DNA of 45,518 bases from Bacilli bacterium (GTDB lineage Bacteria > Bacillota_I > Bacilli_A > RFN20 > CAG-449), in contig CAAEFC010000032.1 of assembly GCA_900755065.1 (NCBI GenBank), positions 1 through 45,518 on the forward strand, given 5' to 3'. Of this stretch, positions 24,287 through 33,163 are shown in pieces (the first letter of the stretch is position 1; every line of letters starts with the position of its first letter). The notes under the pieces were generated by a model that worked only from the letters and a program-made list of their open reading frames with translations, had not been told where the DNA came from and searched no databases. The translations under genes and the position numbers were made by a program.

Positions 24287-25575
24287 CAAAACACCTCTTT
24301 TCGGACGATCGTCTGATATTTATCCGGCCCGACGGAAAACATCACGACCGGAACTTTGGTCCGTTTCTCGATTTCAAGAATATACTTCCGGCAATTCAGA
24401 GGAAGTTCATCGAAACTTCGGACTTGGGAAATGTCTTCTTTCCACCCGTCGAGTTCAATGTAATGCGGACGGCATCGCGCGAAATCCTCGATTCTCGGCG
24501 AAGGCGCATCGAGCCTTTTTCCGTCAAGGAGATAGTAATCGCAGATTTTCAGTTTTTCGATTCCCGACAAGACGTCCAGCAACATTAACGAAATGCCGGT
24601 CATCGAATTGATTCGCCGGCTGTACGCAATCAGAACGGCGTCGAACCAGCCGATCCTTCGCGCTCTTTTCGTCGTCGCGCCGAATTCATTGGCTTTCAGC
24701 CGGATCTCCTGCGCCAGACCGCCGTTGTTGTTTTCCATTTCCGTAGGAAAAGGACCTTCGCCCACGCGGGTCGCATAGGCTTTCGTCACTCCGATGATCT
24801 CGTGGATCGCCGTCGGACCGAGACCGCTTCCCGAACAGACGCCTCCGGCGGAGGGATTGCTGCTGGTTACGTACGGATACGTGCCGAAATCGATGTCGAG
24901 CAAAGTTCCCTGCGCCCCCTCGAAAAGAATCTTGCTTCCTTTTTCGTATTCGTCGTTGACAAGCGTCACCGTATCCGAGACGTACGGACGGAGAGTCTCC
25001 GCCAAAGCGCGGTATTTTTCGTAAGAAGAAGGAAAATCGATCGGTTCTTCGCCGTTTAAAACGAGTTCGCGGTTCTTCTCTTCCAGGATCCGGCGATACC
25101 TATCTTTAAAGTCTTCGCCGATCCAATCGCAGACGCGGATGCCGGTCCGGGCGATCTTATCGGTATAGCAAGGGCCGATTCCTTTTTTCGTCGTGCCGAT
25201 GCGCCGGTCTCCCAGTTGTTTTTCTTTCAGCGCGTCCAGCGCGCGATGATGATCGAAAAGCACCTGCGCGCGTGAAGAGATGAAGAGGTTTTCACAGGAA
25301 AACCCGTCCTTTTTCAGAAGTTCCAGTTCGGAAATCAGGGCTTCCGGGTTGATGACGCAACCGTTGCCGAGAACGCATTTGACTTCCGGATTGAAAATGC
25401 CGGAAGGAACGATGTGCAATTTATAGGTTTTCCCTCCGAATACGATCGTATGCCCGGCGTTGTCTCCCCCCTGATAACGGACGACCAGATCGGCCTTATC
25501 CGAGAAATAGTTGGTGATTTTTCCTTTTCCTTCGTCGCCCCAGGCACTGCCGACGACCACTACCGTTTGTCCCAT
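24286..25575 (-). CDS. purA: Adenylosuccinate synthetase
   Basis: A 429-residue enzyme that joins IMP and aspartate with GTP to give adenylosuccinate, the first step from IMP to AMP. The N-terminus VVVVGSAWGDEGKGK has the P-loop-like GDEGKGK (~13-19). GNGCVINPEAL, IGTTKKGIGPCYTDK and FEGAQGTLLDIDFGTYP are family signatures. I chose ATG at 25575 with AGGAGAAG upstream; the start overlaps the end of purB by 16 bp. An in-frame upstream extension is not coding. Confidence 0.96.
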   Translation of the reverse strand: MGQTVVVVGSAWGDEGKGKITNYFSDKADLVVRYQGGDNAGHTIVFGGKTYKLHIVPSGIFNPEVKCVLGNGCVINPEALISELELLKKDGFSCENLFISSRAQVLFDHHRALDALKEKQLGDRRIGTTKKGIGPCYTDKIARTGIRVCDWIGEDFKDRYRRILEEKNRELVLNGEEPIDFPSSYEKYRALAETLRPYVSDTVTLVNDEYEKGSKILFEGAQGTLLDIDFGTYPYVTSSNPSAGGVCSGSGLGPTAIHEIIGVTKAYATRVGEGPFPTEMENNNGGLAQEIRLKANEFGATTKRARRIGWFDAVLIAYSRRINSMTGISLMLLDVLSGIEKLKICDYYLLDGKRLDAPSPRIEDFARCRPHYIELDGWKEDISQVRSFDELPLNCRKYILEIEKRTKVPVVMFSVGPDKYQTIVRKEVF

Positions 25576-26870
25576 TCTTCTTCTCCTTCCGTGATTCCTA
25601 CGCTTCGATAAATCGCGCCGACGTTTTTCATGTACGACGCAAACGTAAAGATTTCCTCGCACTCCTCTTCCGTAAGCACCTGCCGTTCAATGAGCAGATC
25701 GCGGAATTCTTTCTTCGTATCCAGCGTTTCAAACGTCAGAGGCTGAATCCGATCGTAGGCTTCTTCGCGGGTATACCCCTTGCCGATCAGCGCATTCAGG
25801 ACTTTTCCTGAAAAAACAACCCCTTTGGTGAGATAAATGTTTTCAATCATCTTATCCGGATCGACGACGAGGTCTTCTAAAATTCGATTGAAACGGCAAA
25901 GCATGTAATCGAGTAACGCCGTCGCATCGGCGAAGACGATTCTCTCCGCGGAAGAATGGGAAATGTCCCTTTCGTGCCAGAGAACGTTGTTTTCAAGCGC
26001 CACATCGACGTAAGAACGCATCATGCGCGACAGACCGCAGATGTTTTCGCTTCCGATCGGATTCCGTTTATGCGGCATCGCGCTGGACCCTTTCTGCCCC
26101 GAAGCAAAGCCTTCCGCGACTTCGCGGATTTCCTGACGGGAAAGATTCCGGATTTCGGTAGCCATTTTTTCTAAAAGCGAAGCGATCAGAGCCAGTACGC
26201 TCAGATAATACGCATGTCTGTCCCGCGAAAGGACTTGCGTCGATATCTTCGCGCGATTCAGATGAAGGTCGTCCGCGACCATTTGCTCGAATTCGATCGA
26301 AGTGGTCACGTAGTTGCCGACCGCGCCGGAAAGTTTGCAGGTTTCCACGTCTTTTCTCGCTTCCTCGAAGCGGCGGATATCCCGCATCAATTCATCGTAA
26401 TACAGTGCGAATTTCAACCCGAAGGACGTGATTTCGGCATGCATTCCGTGCGTCCGACCGATACAGGGCGTAAACGGATAGGCCAACGCTTTTTTCTTCA
26501 AAGTGTCCGCTAAAAGGGAAAGATCTTCCCGAAGAATCGCATTGGCTTCCTTAAACAGCAATCCGTTCGCGCTGTCGACGACATCGGTCGAAGTCAGACC
26601 GTAGTGAATCCACTTTCGTTCTTCGCCCAAAGTCTCACCCACCGCACGGGTAAAAGCGATAACGTCGTGACGGGTTTGACTTTCGATGCGACGAATTTCT
26701 TCCAGGTCGAAAGAAGCGTTCGCCGCGATCTTCCGATAATCCTCTTCGGGAACGACGCCCAACGTACAGAACGCCTTGACTGCACTGATTTCTACTTTGA
26801 GGAACGCCTTGAATTTAGACTCGTCCTCCCAGATTTTTTTCATCTTCGGCAAAGAGTAACGGTCAATCAT
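25560..26870 (-). CDS. purB: Adenylosuccinate lyase
   Basis: A 436-residue fumarase/aspartase-superfamily lyase that cleaves adenylosuccinate to AMP and SAICAR to AICAR. It carries the superfamily signature GSSAMPHKRNP (~265-275), the THGMHAE segment with the catalytic His and HYGLTSTDVVDS. ATG at 26870 has GGAGG nine bases upstream. First gene of the purB-purA-FAD-RluD-HAD operon, in which every junction overlaps or is 2 bp. Confidence 0.96.
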   Translation of the reverse strand: MIDRYSLPKMKKIWEDESKFKAFLKVEISAVKAFCTLGVVPEEDYRKIAANASFDLEEIRRIESQTRHDVIAFTRAVGETLGEERKWIHYGLTSTDVVDSANGLLFKEANAILREDLSLLADTLKKKALAYPFTPCIGRTHGMHAEITSFGLKFALYYDELMRDIRRFEEARKDVETCKLSGAVGNYVTTSIEFEQMVADDLHLNRAKISTQVLSRDRHAYYLSVLALIASLLEKMATEIRNLSRQEIREVAEGFASGQKGSSAMPHKRNPIGSENICGLSRMMRSYVDVALENNVLWHERDISHSSAERIVFADATALLDYMLCRFNRILEDLVVDPDKMIENIYLTKGVVFSGKVLNALIGKGYTREEAYDRIQPLTFETLDTKKEFRDLLIERQVLTEEECEEIFTFASYMKNVGAIYRSVGITEGEEEWDKR

Positions 26871-26972
26871 TCTGATTCCTCCATCAAACAAATCTAATGT
26901 ATCATTTTTTGTTTTTCATTTCCACATTTGAAAAAAAGTTTAAAAAGAAAGGTTTGCCTCGCGGCCATCCGT

Positions 26973-27101
26973 TTATTGTCCGGACCCTCTTCTTTTCAGG
27001 CGATAGTAAGAGGACAAACTGGTAAATCCGTTGCTCAAAATCGCTTCCGTCCGGTTTCCGGGCGTCTGTTCGACGCGAAGGAGACGAACCAGATTGACAT
27101 A
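26973..27101 (-). pseudogene. Detached C-terminal part of the AraC regulator
   Basis: Reading on past the TGA at 27102-27104 in the same frame gives YVNLVRLLRVEQTP, then AILSNGFTSLSSYYRLKRR and a TAA at 26973-26975. This is the end of the first and all of the second helix-turn-helix of an AraC protein (canonical YVNxxRL...GFxSxSYFxRxFK). It has no start or ribosome binding site, so it is expressed only if the TGA is read through. Confidence 0.8.
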
Positions 27102-27704
27102 TCAGCTGAAATGGCAATGAAAATTCCGGTTGAAGAAGTGCGAAAGGTAATACTTGTTGTATCCCAACTGCCGGCTCATCGTCTCCAACGTGATCGGCTC
27201 GCGGAAATTTTCCTCGACGTAATCGATGATCTTCCGGATCAACTGAACGTTCCGATAGGTCGATTTCACCGGCCGGTAATGGGAGGTGATCGCGCCGAGA
27301 ATCGTATAGGCCTGTCCCTGCAACAAAAGGGAATCACCGGTCTGAAAAGCGTTCAGCAGAGCGAAAATGCGGCGATTGTATTCGATGTCGCGCAAAAGGT
27401 TGAAGCATTGATCGCGGTACAGGGATTCGTAAAGCGCGTAGTAGGGTTTGGAAACGATCAGACAGTAGTAACGGTTTCGTTCGTCTTTTCGGATCGAATG
27501 CGGAAAAAACGGAGAGATAAAAGCAATTTCTCCCTGCCTGATTGAAAAAGTCGCGTTGCCGATCGTGATCTCGGTTTCTCCTTCGATCATCGCAATCACT
27601 TCGATGCTCTGATGCAAGTGCGTCTCCACACCGACTCCGACGTATTCCACGCACGTCACACTGCTTTCCAAATCGCGGAAAGACTCGTAAAAAGATATAT
27701 CCAT
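27102..27704 (-). CDS. AraC-family regulator truncated by an in-frame TGA
   Basis: An N-terminal cupin sensor (HLHQSIEVIAMIEGETEITIG) is followed by the first helix-turn-helix (ENFREPITLETMSRQLGYNKYYLSHFF), then a TGA after HFS. The coding frame continues without shift for 42 more codons that complete the second DNA-binding motif, so the intact gene would span 26973-27704, about 243 residues. TGA is used as an ordinary stop elsewhere here, so a nonsense mutation or a base error is likelier than recoding. ATG at 27704 is chosen over a TTG at 27728; no good ribosome binding site is seen. It is divergent to the Gfo/Idh gene, which it probably controlled. Confidence 0.85.
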   Translation of the reverse strand: MDISFYESFRDLESSVTCVEYVGVGVETHLHQSIEVIAMIEGETEITIGNATFSIRQGEIAFISPFFPHSIRKDERNRYYCLIVSKPYYALYESLYRDQCFNLLRDIEYNRRIFALLNAFQTGDSLLLQGQAYTILGAITSHYRPVKSTYRNVQLIRKIIDYVEENFREPITLETMSRQLGYNKYYLSHFFNRNFHCHFS

Positions 27705-27746
27705 AAAACCGCAATAATTGCAAATCAATTATAAAAAACCGCGATA
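27705..27746. promoter_or_regulatory. Direct repeats in the araC-gfo/idh divergent promoter region
   Basis: AAAACCGCAATA (27705-27716) and AAAACCGCGATA (27735-27746), one mismatch in 12, exactly 30 bp apart start to start. Direct repeats on one helix face are the usual site form for AraC proteins. A likely -10 for the plus-strand gene (TATACT) and TGAGGT ribosome binding site follow. Confidence 0.5.
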
Positions 27747-27792
27747 GAAAAATCAATATCTGACAATCTATACTGATGCTGAGGTAAAAAAT

Positions 27793-29046
27793 ATGGATAA
27801 AGTCTTAACCGTATCGGTCATCGGCATGGGCGCGCGCGGATTTCTCTACGCTAGTCTCATGAAAGACCGACCGGATCAATTCCGGATCGTCGCCGTCTGC
27901 GAATGCATCGAAGAGAGAAGAAACAACGCAAGGAAAGCCTTCTCTCTTTGCGAAGACGCTCTTTTTGAAAAGGAAGAGGATTTTTTCCGGCAAAAGCGAA
28001 GCGACGTGCTGATCGTGTCGACGCAGGATCAGGACCATGTCGCACATGCGATTCAAGGATTGCAACTCGGTTACGACATTTTGATGGAAAAGCCGATCTC
28101 GGACAATGAACAGGATTGTCTACGATTGCAACAGGCCGCAAAAATCTATCGGAAAAAGATCATCGTCTGCCATGTTCTCCGCTACGCCCCTGCGTTCGTC
28201 AAACTGAAAGAACTGCTCGAAAGTCGGATCATCGGCGATCTCGTTTTCTTCGAAGGCACCGAACAGGTGCAATATCTCCATTACGCGCATTCTTATGTGC
28301 GGGGAAATTGGAGAAACGACGCGAAAGCCGCGCCGATGATTCTGGCCAAGTGCTGTCACGATCTCGATCTCTTCCAATGGTTCGCCCGCTCTTCTTGCGA
28401 AAGCGTTTCTTCTTTCGGATCGCTTGCCTTTTTCAAAAAAGAAAACCAGCCGGAAAATGCGAGGGATCGTTGTTCGGAATGCCCTCAGAAAGAAACCTGC
28501 CCTTACAGCGCGAAAAACATCTATATCCGCAACCGGTTCTGGGGAAGGAACATGATCACGGATCTTCGCCCGGTAACCGATCAGAACGTTTCGGAAGCCT
28601 TGAAAACAGGCCCTTACGGCCGCTGCGTTTTCGCTTGCGACAACAACGTCGTCGATCACCAGATCGTACACCTTCGCTTTCAGAACGGAATCCGCGCCGA
28701 TCTGAAAATGCTGGCTTTCACTTCCGGATGGGGACGGAATCTGAATTTCTACGGAACCTACGGCAACATCGCTTTTTCCGAAGAAAAAGACATCATCGAG
28801 GTGATGCCGTTCAACCGTGAGAAAATCACGTATGCGATCTCTTCTCTCGGCGATATTTCCAGCGGACACGGCGGCGGAGAAAAGCGCATGATCGACCGGT
28901 TCTACGACAAGATCGTCCACGATCAGGGCGATGAAATGACGACGCTCGAAGAATCGCTGGAAAGTCATTACATCGGATTCGCGGCGGAAAAATCGCGTTT
29001 AAAAAACGGACAGCCGATTGAGGTTCACCCCATCGTCCGAGAATAA
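27793..29046 (+). CDS. Gfo/Idh/MocA-family oxidoreductase
   Basis: A 417-residue NAD(P)-dependent sugar oxidoreductase. The Rossmann motif VIGMGARG is at ~9-16, and the family motif MEKPIS with the conserved Lys is at ~100. An insert with RCSECPQKETCPYSAKN (three Cys close together) may bind a metal; this variant recurs in Gfo/Idh proteins of Bacillota but its role is not known to me. It probably oxidises a sugar or inositol-like substrate. ATG at 27793 has TGAGGT upstream. Sole gene of its unit, divergent to the AraC gene. Confidence 0.9.
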   Translation: MDKVLTVSVIGMGARGFLYASLMKDRPDQFRIVAVCECIEERRNNARKAFSLCEDALFEKEEDFFRQKRSDVLIVSTQDQDHVAHAIQGLQLGYDILMEKPISDNEQDCLRLQQAAKIYRKKIIVCHVLRYAPAFVKLKELLESRIIGDLVFFEGTEQVQYLHYAHSYVRGNWRNDAKAAPMILAKCCHDLDLFQWFARSSCESVSSFGSLAFFKKENQPENARDRCSECPQKETCPYSAKNIYIRNRFWGRNMITDLRPVTDQNVSEALKTGPYGRCVFACDNNVVDHQIVHLRFQNGIRADLKMLAFTSGWGRNLNFYGTYGNIAFSEEKDIIEVMPFNREKITYAISSLGDISSGHGGGEKRMIDRFYDKIVHDQGDEMTTLEESLESHYIGFAAEKSRLKNGQPIEVHPIVRE

Positions 29047-29104
29047 CACACATAAAACAGAAGGCGCTTCTTCCGAACTTTCTGATCCGAATGACAACGA
29101 ATCC

Positions 29105-29135
29105 GAAAAAACTTCAACCCTCTCGGATTGAAGTT
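29105..29135 (-). terminator. Intrinsic terminator of the Clp ATPase gene
   Basis: Minus-strand 8-bp stem AACTTCAA/TTGAAGTT (29110-29135) followed by T6, beginning 2 bp after the ATPase stop. It may also end the convergent oxidoreductase transcript. Confidence 0.75.
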
Positions 29136-29137
29136 CT

Positions 29138-31159
29138 TTACTTGTTATTGATTCTTTCCCTTTCGATCAGTTTGCTCTTTATGTTTTTGTAGGCCAGCCT
29201 TGCGCCGGTTTTCTCATACTCTTTCCGATCGCTCAGATGAAACGCTTCTTCGATAAAGCCGGTCTCGTATTGCAAATGATGCGAATCGGCGTACTGCCGC
29301 ATGATCGTCTTGATGTTCTCCGGGTCCAGGCTCCGGAATTCGACGATACGCGTCAGCCGGGAAACGAAACTGCTTCCGAGTTTCCGCACGATTTCGCTTT
29401 TGTTTTCGTTTTGCGTCTTCGACAGATAATTCTTGAAATCCAGATAATCGCCCGGAACATAAGAGGTATTGAGAATGAAAACCGCGTTGCTGCAATTGAT
29501 CTGGTTTCCCCGATTGTCGTAAAACGAACCTTTATCGAAAATATCGAAGAAGAATTCTCTGATGTCGTTCGTGGCTTTGTCGAAATCATCGACGACGATG
29601 AGCGAATTCGGGCAGTTGTTCAGGCATTTCACAAGCGGAGAGACGCTTTCCAGATAATTGGAGGAGGACGTATTGATCAGACGATTCAATCCGTTGAGAT
29701 CGCGGTATGTGTTCATGTTCAGCGTCAGCGTATGCTGGGGTGAAAAGTAGCATTTGGAAATGATCTTCGCGCATAAGGTTTTCCCGCATCCGGAAGGTCC
29801 GTTGAAAAGAAAGACTCCCAACGGCGCATCTTTTTCTTCCAGAGAAAGTTCAATCATCCGGAATTCGTCGACGATCGCTTCGATCGCTTCGTCCTGACCG
29901 ATCAGGTTTTCGTGCAATTCCCGCCGCAAAGTTTCCAGTTTATGATAATCGGTAACCACTTTATAGTAGTTTTCCAATGTGTGATAGATGTTTTCCAAAG
30001 TCAGATGCCCTTTGGCTTCTACGCAGGAATTGTCCAGAACATCGATGGCTTTATCCGGAAATTTCTGATTCAGCAGATATTTTTTCGCGACGCGGACGAT
30101 CTCTTTCAAGAGGTAATCATCGATCTTGATCGAGTAAAACTTTTCGTAAATCGGCTTTGTTTTCAAAAGAATATCCAATGTTTCTTCTTCCGTCGTCTCT
30201 TCGACGCGGATAATCTGAAACCGACGTTTCAGGGCTTTGTCGTTTTCAAACGTGGCGTTGAATTCTTCTTCCGTCGTCGCGCCGATGATCTGAATTTCTC
30301 CGCGCGATAAATACGGTTTCAGAATGTTGGACGCGTCGATCGCCCCTTCCGCGCCGCCGGCTTTGACGATCGTGTGAATCTCGTCGATGAAAAGAATCGC
30401 ATTGCCGTCTTCCTGCACTTTTCGAATGATTTTCTTGATTTTTTCTTCAAATTCTCCGCGATATTTCGTCCCGGAAACCGTCGAGGCGATGTCCAGTTCA
30501 TAGATCGATTTTCCTTTCAACGAGGGGATTTTATTGGATAAAAGTTGCTTGGCGAGTTCTTCGACGATCGCGCTTTTCCCCACGCCCGGCTCGCCTAAGA
30601 GGATCGCATTCGGCTTGTTTCTCCGGCTCAGCGCGTTGATCAACTGCCTGAGTTCTTTTTCTCTTCCGATCAGAGGATCGCGATGGTCGGCGCCGGAAAG
30701 GTGAAGGTCGGGAATCGTGTTCAGTTCCGATTTCCGTTTTCTCGAATGGTTGATGGCTTTTAACATGGCGTTGATATTGACTCCTTCCTTCGCTAAAAGT
30801 TCCTGCGCGATGTTCTTATTGGACAGGACGGCCAGGGCAAGCGAATCGGAACTGATCAGCGATTCCTTGTTTTTTTCGCTGATTTTCAAAGAATCCGCCA
30901 GAAGTTCTTTCAACTCAAACGTATACTGGACGTAAATGTTGGTATCGTCCGATCCTTGATAGAGATTCTTCACCTTATCCCTCAGGCTCAGATAATCGAT
31001 ATTGTATTTGCTCAGTTCTTTGGTCAGAAGATTGTCTTTGCATTTCAAAAAACTGAGAAGAAGATGCTCGCTGCCGACCGTCGGGTGGTTGAATTCAAAC
31101 GCTAAGGCTTCGGCCAGAGAAATGATTCTCTGCGCTCCACTAGAAAACTTTTCCAGCAT
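29138..31159 (-). CDS. Clp/Hsp100 AAA+ ATPase (ClpA/ClpC-like) with divergent second ATPase domain
   Basis: A 673-residue two-ring AAA+ unfoldase. Two Clp-N repeats (~1-140) precede D1, which has Walker A GEPGVGKS (~189-196), pore-loop KYRG (~232-235) and Walker B ILFIDEIH. The long ClpC/ClpB middle domain is missing. D2 has Walker A GPSGCGKT (~454-461), but Walker B reads VVDDFDKA, with Asp in the catalytic Glu position, and the expected GYVG pore loop is replaced by SSSNYLES. D2 may therefore hydrolyse ATP slowly or not grip substrate. No clpP, mcsA or ctsR is adjacent. ATG at 31159 has AAAGGAAA upstream. Confidence 0.88.
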   Translation of the reverse strand: MLEKFSSGAQRIISLAEALAFEFNHPTVGSEHLLLSFLKCKDNLLTKELSKYNIDYLSLRDKVKNLYQGSDDTNIYVQYTFELKELLADSLKISEKNKESLISSDSLALAVLSNKNIAQELLAKEGVNINAMLKAINHSRKRKSELNTIPDLHLSGADHRDPLIGREKELRQLINALSRRNKPNAILLGEPGVGKSAIVEELAKQLLSNKIPSLKGKSIYELDIASTVSGTKYRGEFEEKIKKIIRKVQEDGNAILFIDEIHTIVKAGGAEGAIDASNILKPYLSRGEIQIIGATTEEEFNATFENDKALKRRFQIIRVEETTEEETLDILLKTKPIYEKFYSIKIDDYLLKEIVRVAKKYLLNQKFPDKAIDVLDNSCVEAKGHLTLENIYHTLENYYKVVTDYHKLETLRRELHENLIGQDEAIEAIVDEFRMIELSLEEKDAPLGVFLFNGPSGCGKTLCAKIISKCYFSPQHTLTLNMNTYRDLNGLNRLINTSSSNYLESVSPLVKCLNNCPNSLIVVDDFDKATNDIREFFFDIFDKGSFYDNRGNQINCSNAVFILNTSYVPGDYLDFKNYLSKTQNENKSEIVRKLGSSFVSRLTRIVEFRSLDPENIKTIMRQYADSHHLQYETGFIEEAFHLSDRKEYEKTGARLAYKNIKSKLIERERINNK

Positions 31160-31255
31160 AATGATTTCCTTTCATAGATAATTTATGAAACTACATATAG
31201 AATTATTGACACAATAAAAAAAATTAAACGGAACAAATCAAAAAACGCGCGCTTC

Positions 31256-31846
31256 TTATTTTCGGATTTTGATGATCTGCGACCAAAGAAAAACCGATAA
31301 CTGCGCCGGAATCCCGATCAAAAAAATCAGATACATATTCCACTCGATGAATTGTAAATAAATCGCGGTCAGAAGCCCCCAGACGATCGTCGTCATCAGG
31401 ACGAATTTCAAAACCGGATAGTTGTCCCGATAGTAAATCCATAAAGGGGGAAGGCAGGAAAGGGGAATTCCCCAGATAAAAGCCGTCCAACTGCGCGAAG
31501 AAGGTCCCTGATTCTGGTACAGATAGACGAAAACGACGGTTACCGCGACGAGGACCAACGACACCATCAGGAGCGATTTGACCAGTTTCATCGCTTTGAT
31601 CGAATCTTTATTTCGGTAGTTTTCTTTCTGCGTAAATCCGTTTTCGCTTAAAAGGCAGTCGACGGTCACTCCGAAATAGTCGGCGATGGCTTTCAAGGTG
31701 GCGATTTCCGGCAAGGCCTCGCCCCTCTCCCACTTGGAAACCGCATTGGACGTATAGGAAAACAGATTGGCGAGATCTTTCTGCGTCATATTTTTTTCTT
31801 TTCTGAGGTTCTGGATATTCGTTCCGATAATCTTTCCCAATTCCAT
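31256..31846 (-). CDS. XRE-type helix-turn-helix protein with four membrane helices
   Basis: About 196 residues. The N-terminal ~60 residues are an XRE DNA-binding domain (RKEKNMTQKDLANLFSYTSNAVSKWERG). After a linker come four hydrophobic helices (~90-112, ~122-145, ~150-172, ~176-195). Such fusions are common membrane-tethered regulators in Bacillota, often sensing envelope state; the target is unknown. I chose ATG at 31846 with AGGTGA upstream over GTG at 31858, which has none. Confidence 0.85.
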   Translation of the reverse strand: MELGKIIGTNIQNLRKEKNMTQKDLANLFSYTSNAVSKWERGEALPEIATLKAIADYFGVTVDCLLSENGFTQKENYRNKDSIKAMKLVKSLLMVSLVLVAVTVVFVYLYQNQGPSSRSWTAFIWGIPLSCLPPLWIYYRDNYPVLKFVLMTTIVWGLLTAIYLQFIEWNMYLIFLIGIPAQLSVFLWSQIIKIRK

Positions 31847-32017
31847 TTTTTCGTTCACCTGAGTCTTATTTTAAGGCATAAATCCCGGAAAATCAACTTT
31901 TACTCCACGATTAAACCGGAAGTTGAACCGAATTCACCGATTATTCACACGTTAGTTTAACAGTTTATTCTTATCTTGCCCGATTTTATAGTATGATTAA
32001 CTATGTGAGGTAGTTTT

Positions 32018-33163
32018 ATGAAAATAACGATCATCTGCGATGTGCTGGGCGAACCGAACAACGGCACGACGATCGCGGCGATGAACCTGATCAAGCATCT
32101 GAAAGAAAAGGGACACGAGATTCGGATCGTCTGCAACGACGCCGATAAAAAAAATCTCGACGGCTTTTACGTCGTCCCGGAACTGAATCTTCTTTTTCTC
32201 AACGCCATCGTTCACCGGAACGGAGTCAAACTTTCCCGCGTCGACAAAAAAACGCTGAACGAGGCTCTGAAAGATTCCGACATGGTTCATTGCATGCTTC
32301 CTTTCGCGCTATCCCATTATGCGGTCCGCTACTGCAAAAAGCAAAAAATTCCGGTTACCGCCGGTTTCCACGCGCAGGCGGAAAACGTATCCGCACATTT
32401 CTTCATGAAAAACTGGGACAAGGCGAACAATCTGATTTACAAATTTTTCTATAAGCGCGTCTACCGCTACGTGGACGGCATTCATTATCCGACGCAATTC
32501 ATCCGGGACGTCTACGAAAGCGTCGTCGGTCTGACTCCGGGGGTCGTCATCTCCAACGGCGTCAACGAGATTTACCGCAAACAGCCTTCTCCCCGCCCGG
32601 AAAATCTGAAAAACAAGTTCATCATACTCAACGTGGGACGCTATTGCAGCGAAAAGAATCAGGACGTTCTCATCAAAGCCATCGATCTTTCCAAACACAA
32701 GGCCGACATTCACCTGATCCTCGCCGGTACCGGTCCGGACAAGGGCAAACTGACGCGTTTGGTCAAAAGGCTGAATGTCGATTGCGAATTCAATTTCTAT
32801 TCGCGCGCCGATCTGGTCAAGGTCATCAATTACGCCGACCTCTATTGCCATCCGGCCGAAGTCGAGATCGAATCGATCTCCTGCATCGAGGCGATTTCCT
32901 GCGGACTCGTTCCGATCGTCGCCGATTCCAAAAAGTGCGCGACGAAGTATTTCGCCATCGACGAAAAATCGCTTTTCGTCAACAAAAATCCGGCCAGTCT
33001 CGCGGAAAAGATCGACTACTGGATCGAACATCCGCAAGAAAAAGAAGCGTATTCAAAAAAATATCTGAATACCGCGTTCTCTTTCGATCAGAAACTGTGC
33101 ATGGAAAAAATGGAACGGTTCCTTCTGGACAATTACGCCAAGCACCGAAAAAAGGAAAAATAG
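32018..33163 (+). CDS. GT4-family glycosyltransferase, probably glycolipid-forming
   Basis: A 381-residue retaining GT-B glycosyltransferase. The acceptor domain begins ICDVLGEPNNGTTIAAMNLIKHL; the donor domain has ILNVGRYCSEKNQDVLIKAI and the EX7E motif EIESISCIE near ~287. Basic segments around ~140-155 fit membrane association. Its length and order resemble diacylglycerol glucosyltransferases. The gene directly abuts a PlsC-like acyltransferase, so I infer that both build a membrane glycolipid. ATG at 32018 with GTGAGGTAG upstream. Confidence 0.85.
   Translation: MKITIICDVLGEPNNGTTIAAMNLIKHLKEKGHEIRIVCNDADKKNLDGFYVVPELNLLFLNAIVHRNGVKLSRVDKKTLNEALKDSDMVHCMLPFALSHYAVRYCKKQKIPVTAGFHAQAENVSAHFFMKNWDKANNLIYKFFYKRVYRYVDGIHYPTQFIRDVYESVVGLTPGVVISNGVNEIYRKQPSPRPENLKNKFIILNVGRYCSEKNQDVLIKAIDLSKHKADIHLILAGTGPDKGKLTRLVKRLNVDCEFNFYSRADLVKVINYADLYCHPAEVEIESISCIEAISCGLVPIVADSKKCATKYFAIDEKSLFVNKNPASLAEKIDYWIEHPQEKEAYSKKYLNTAFSFDQKLCMEKMERFLLDNYAKHRKKEK

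Noticed and set aside
23051..24316. 421-residue plus-strand open frame opposite the FAD oxidoreductase
   Set aside because: Length alone is attractive, but its composition is the mirror of the flavoprotein gene and it has no start signals.
27102..27104. TGA read as tryptophan (Mollicutes-type code)
   Set aside because: galT, purA, the esterase, the GH20 gene, the ABC ATPase and the MobC-like gene all end in TGA with the next gene starting at or near it, and TGG is used for Trp throughout.
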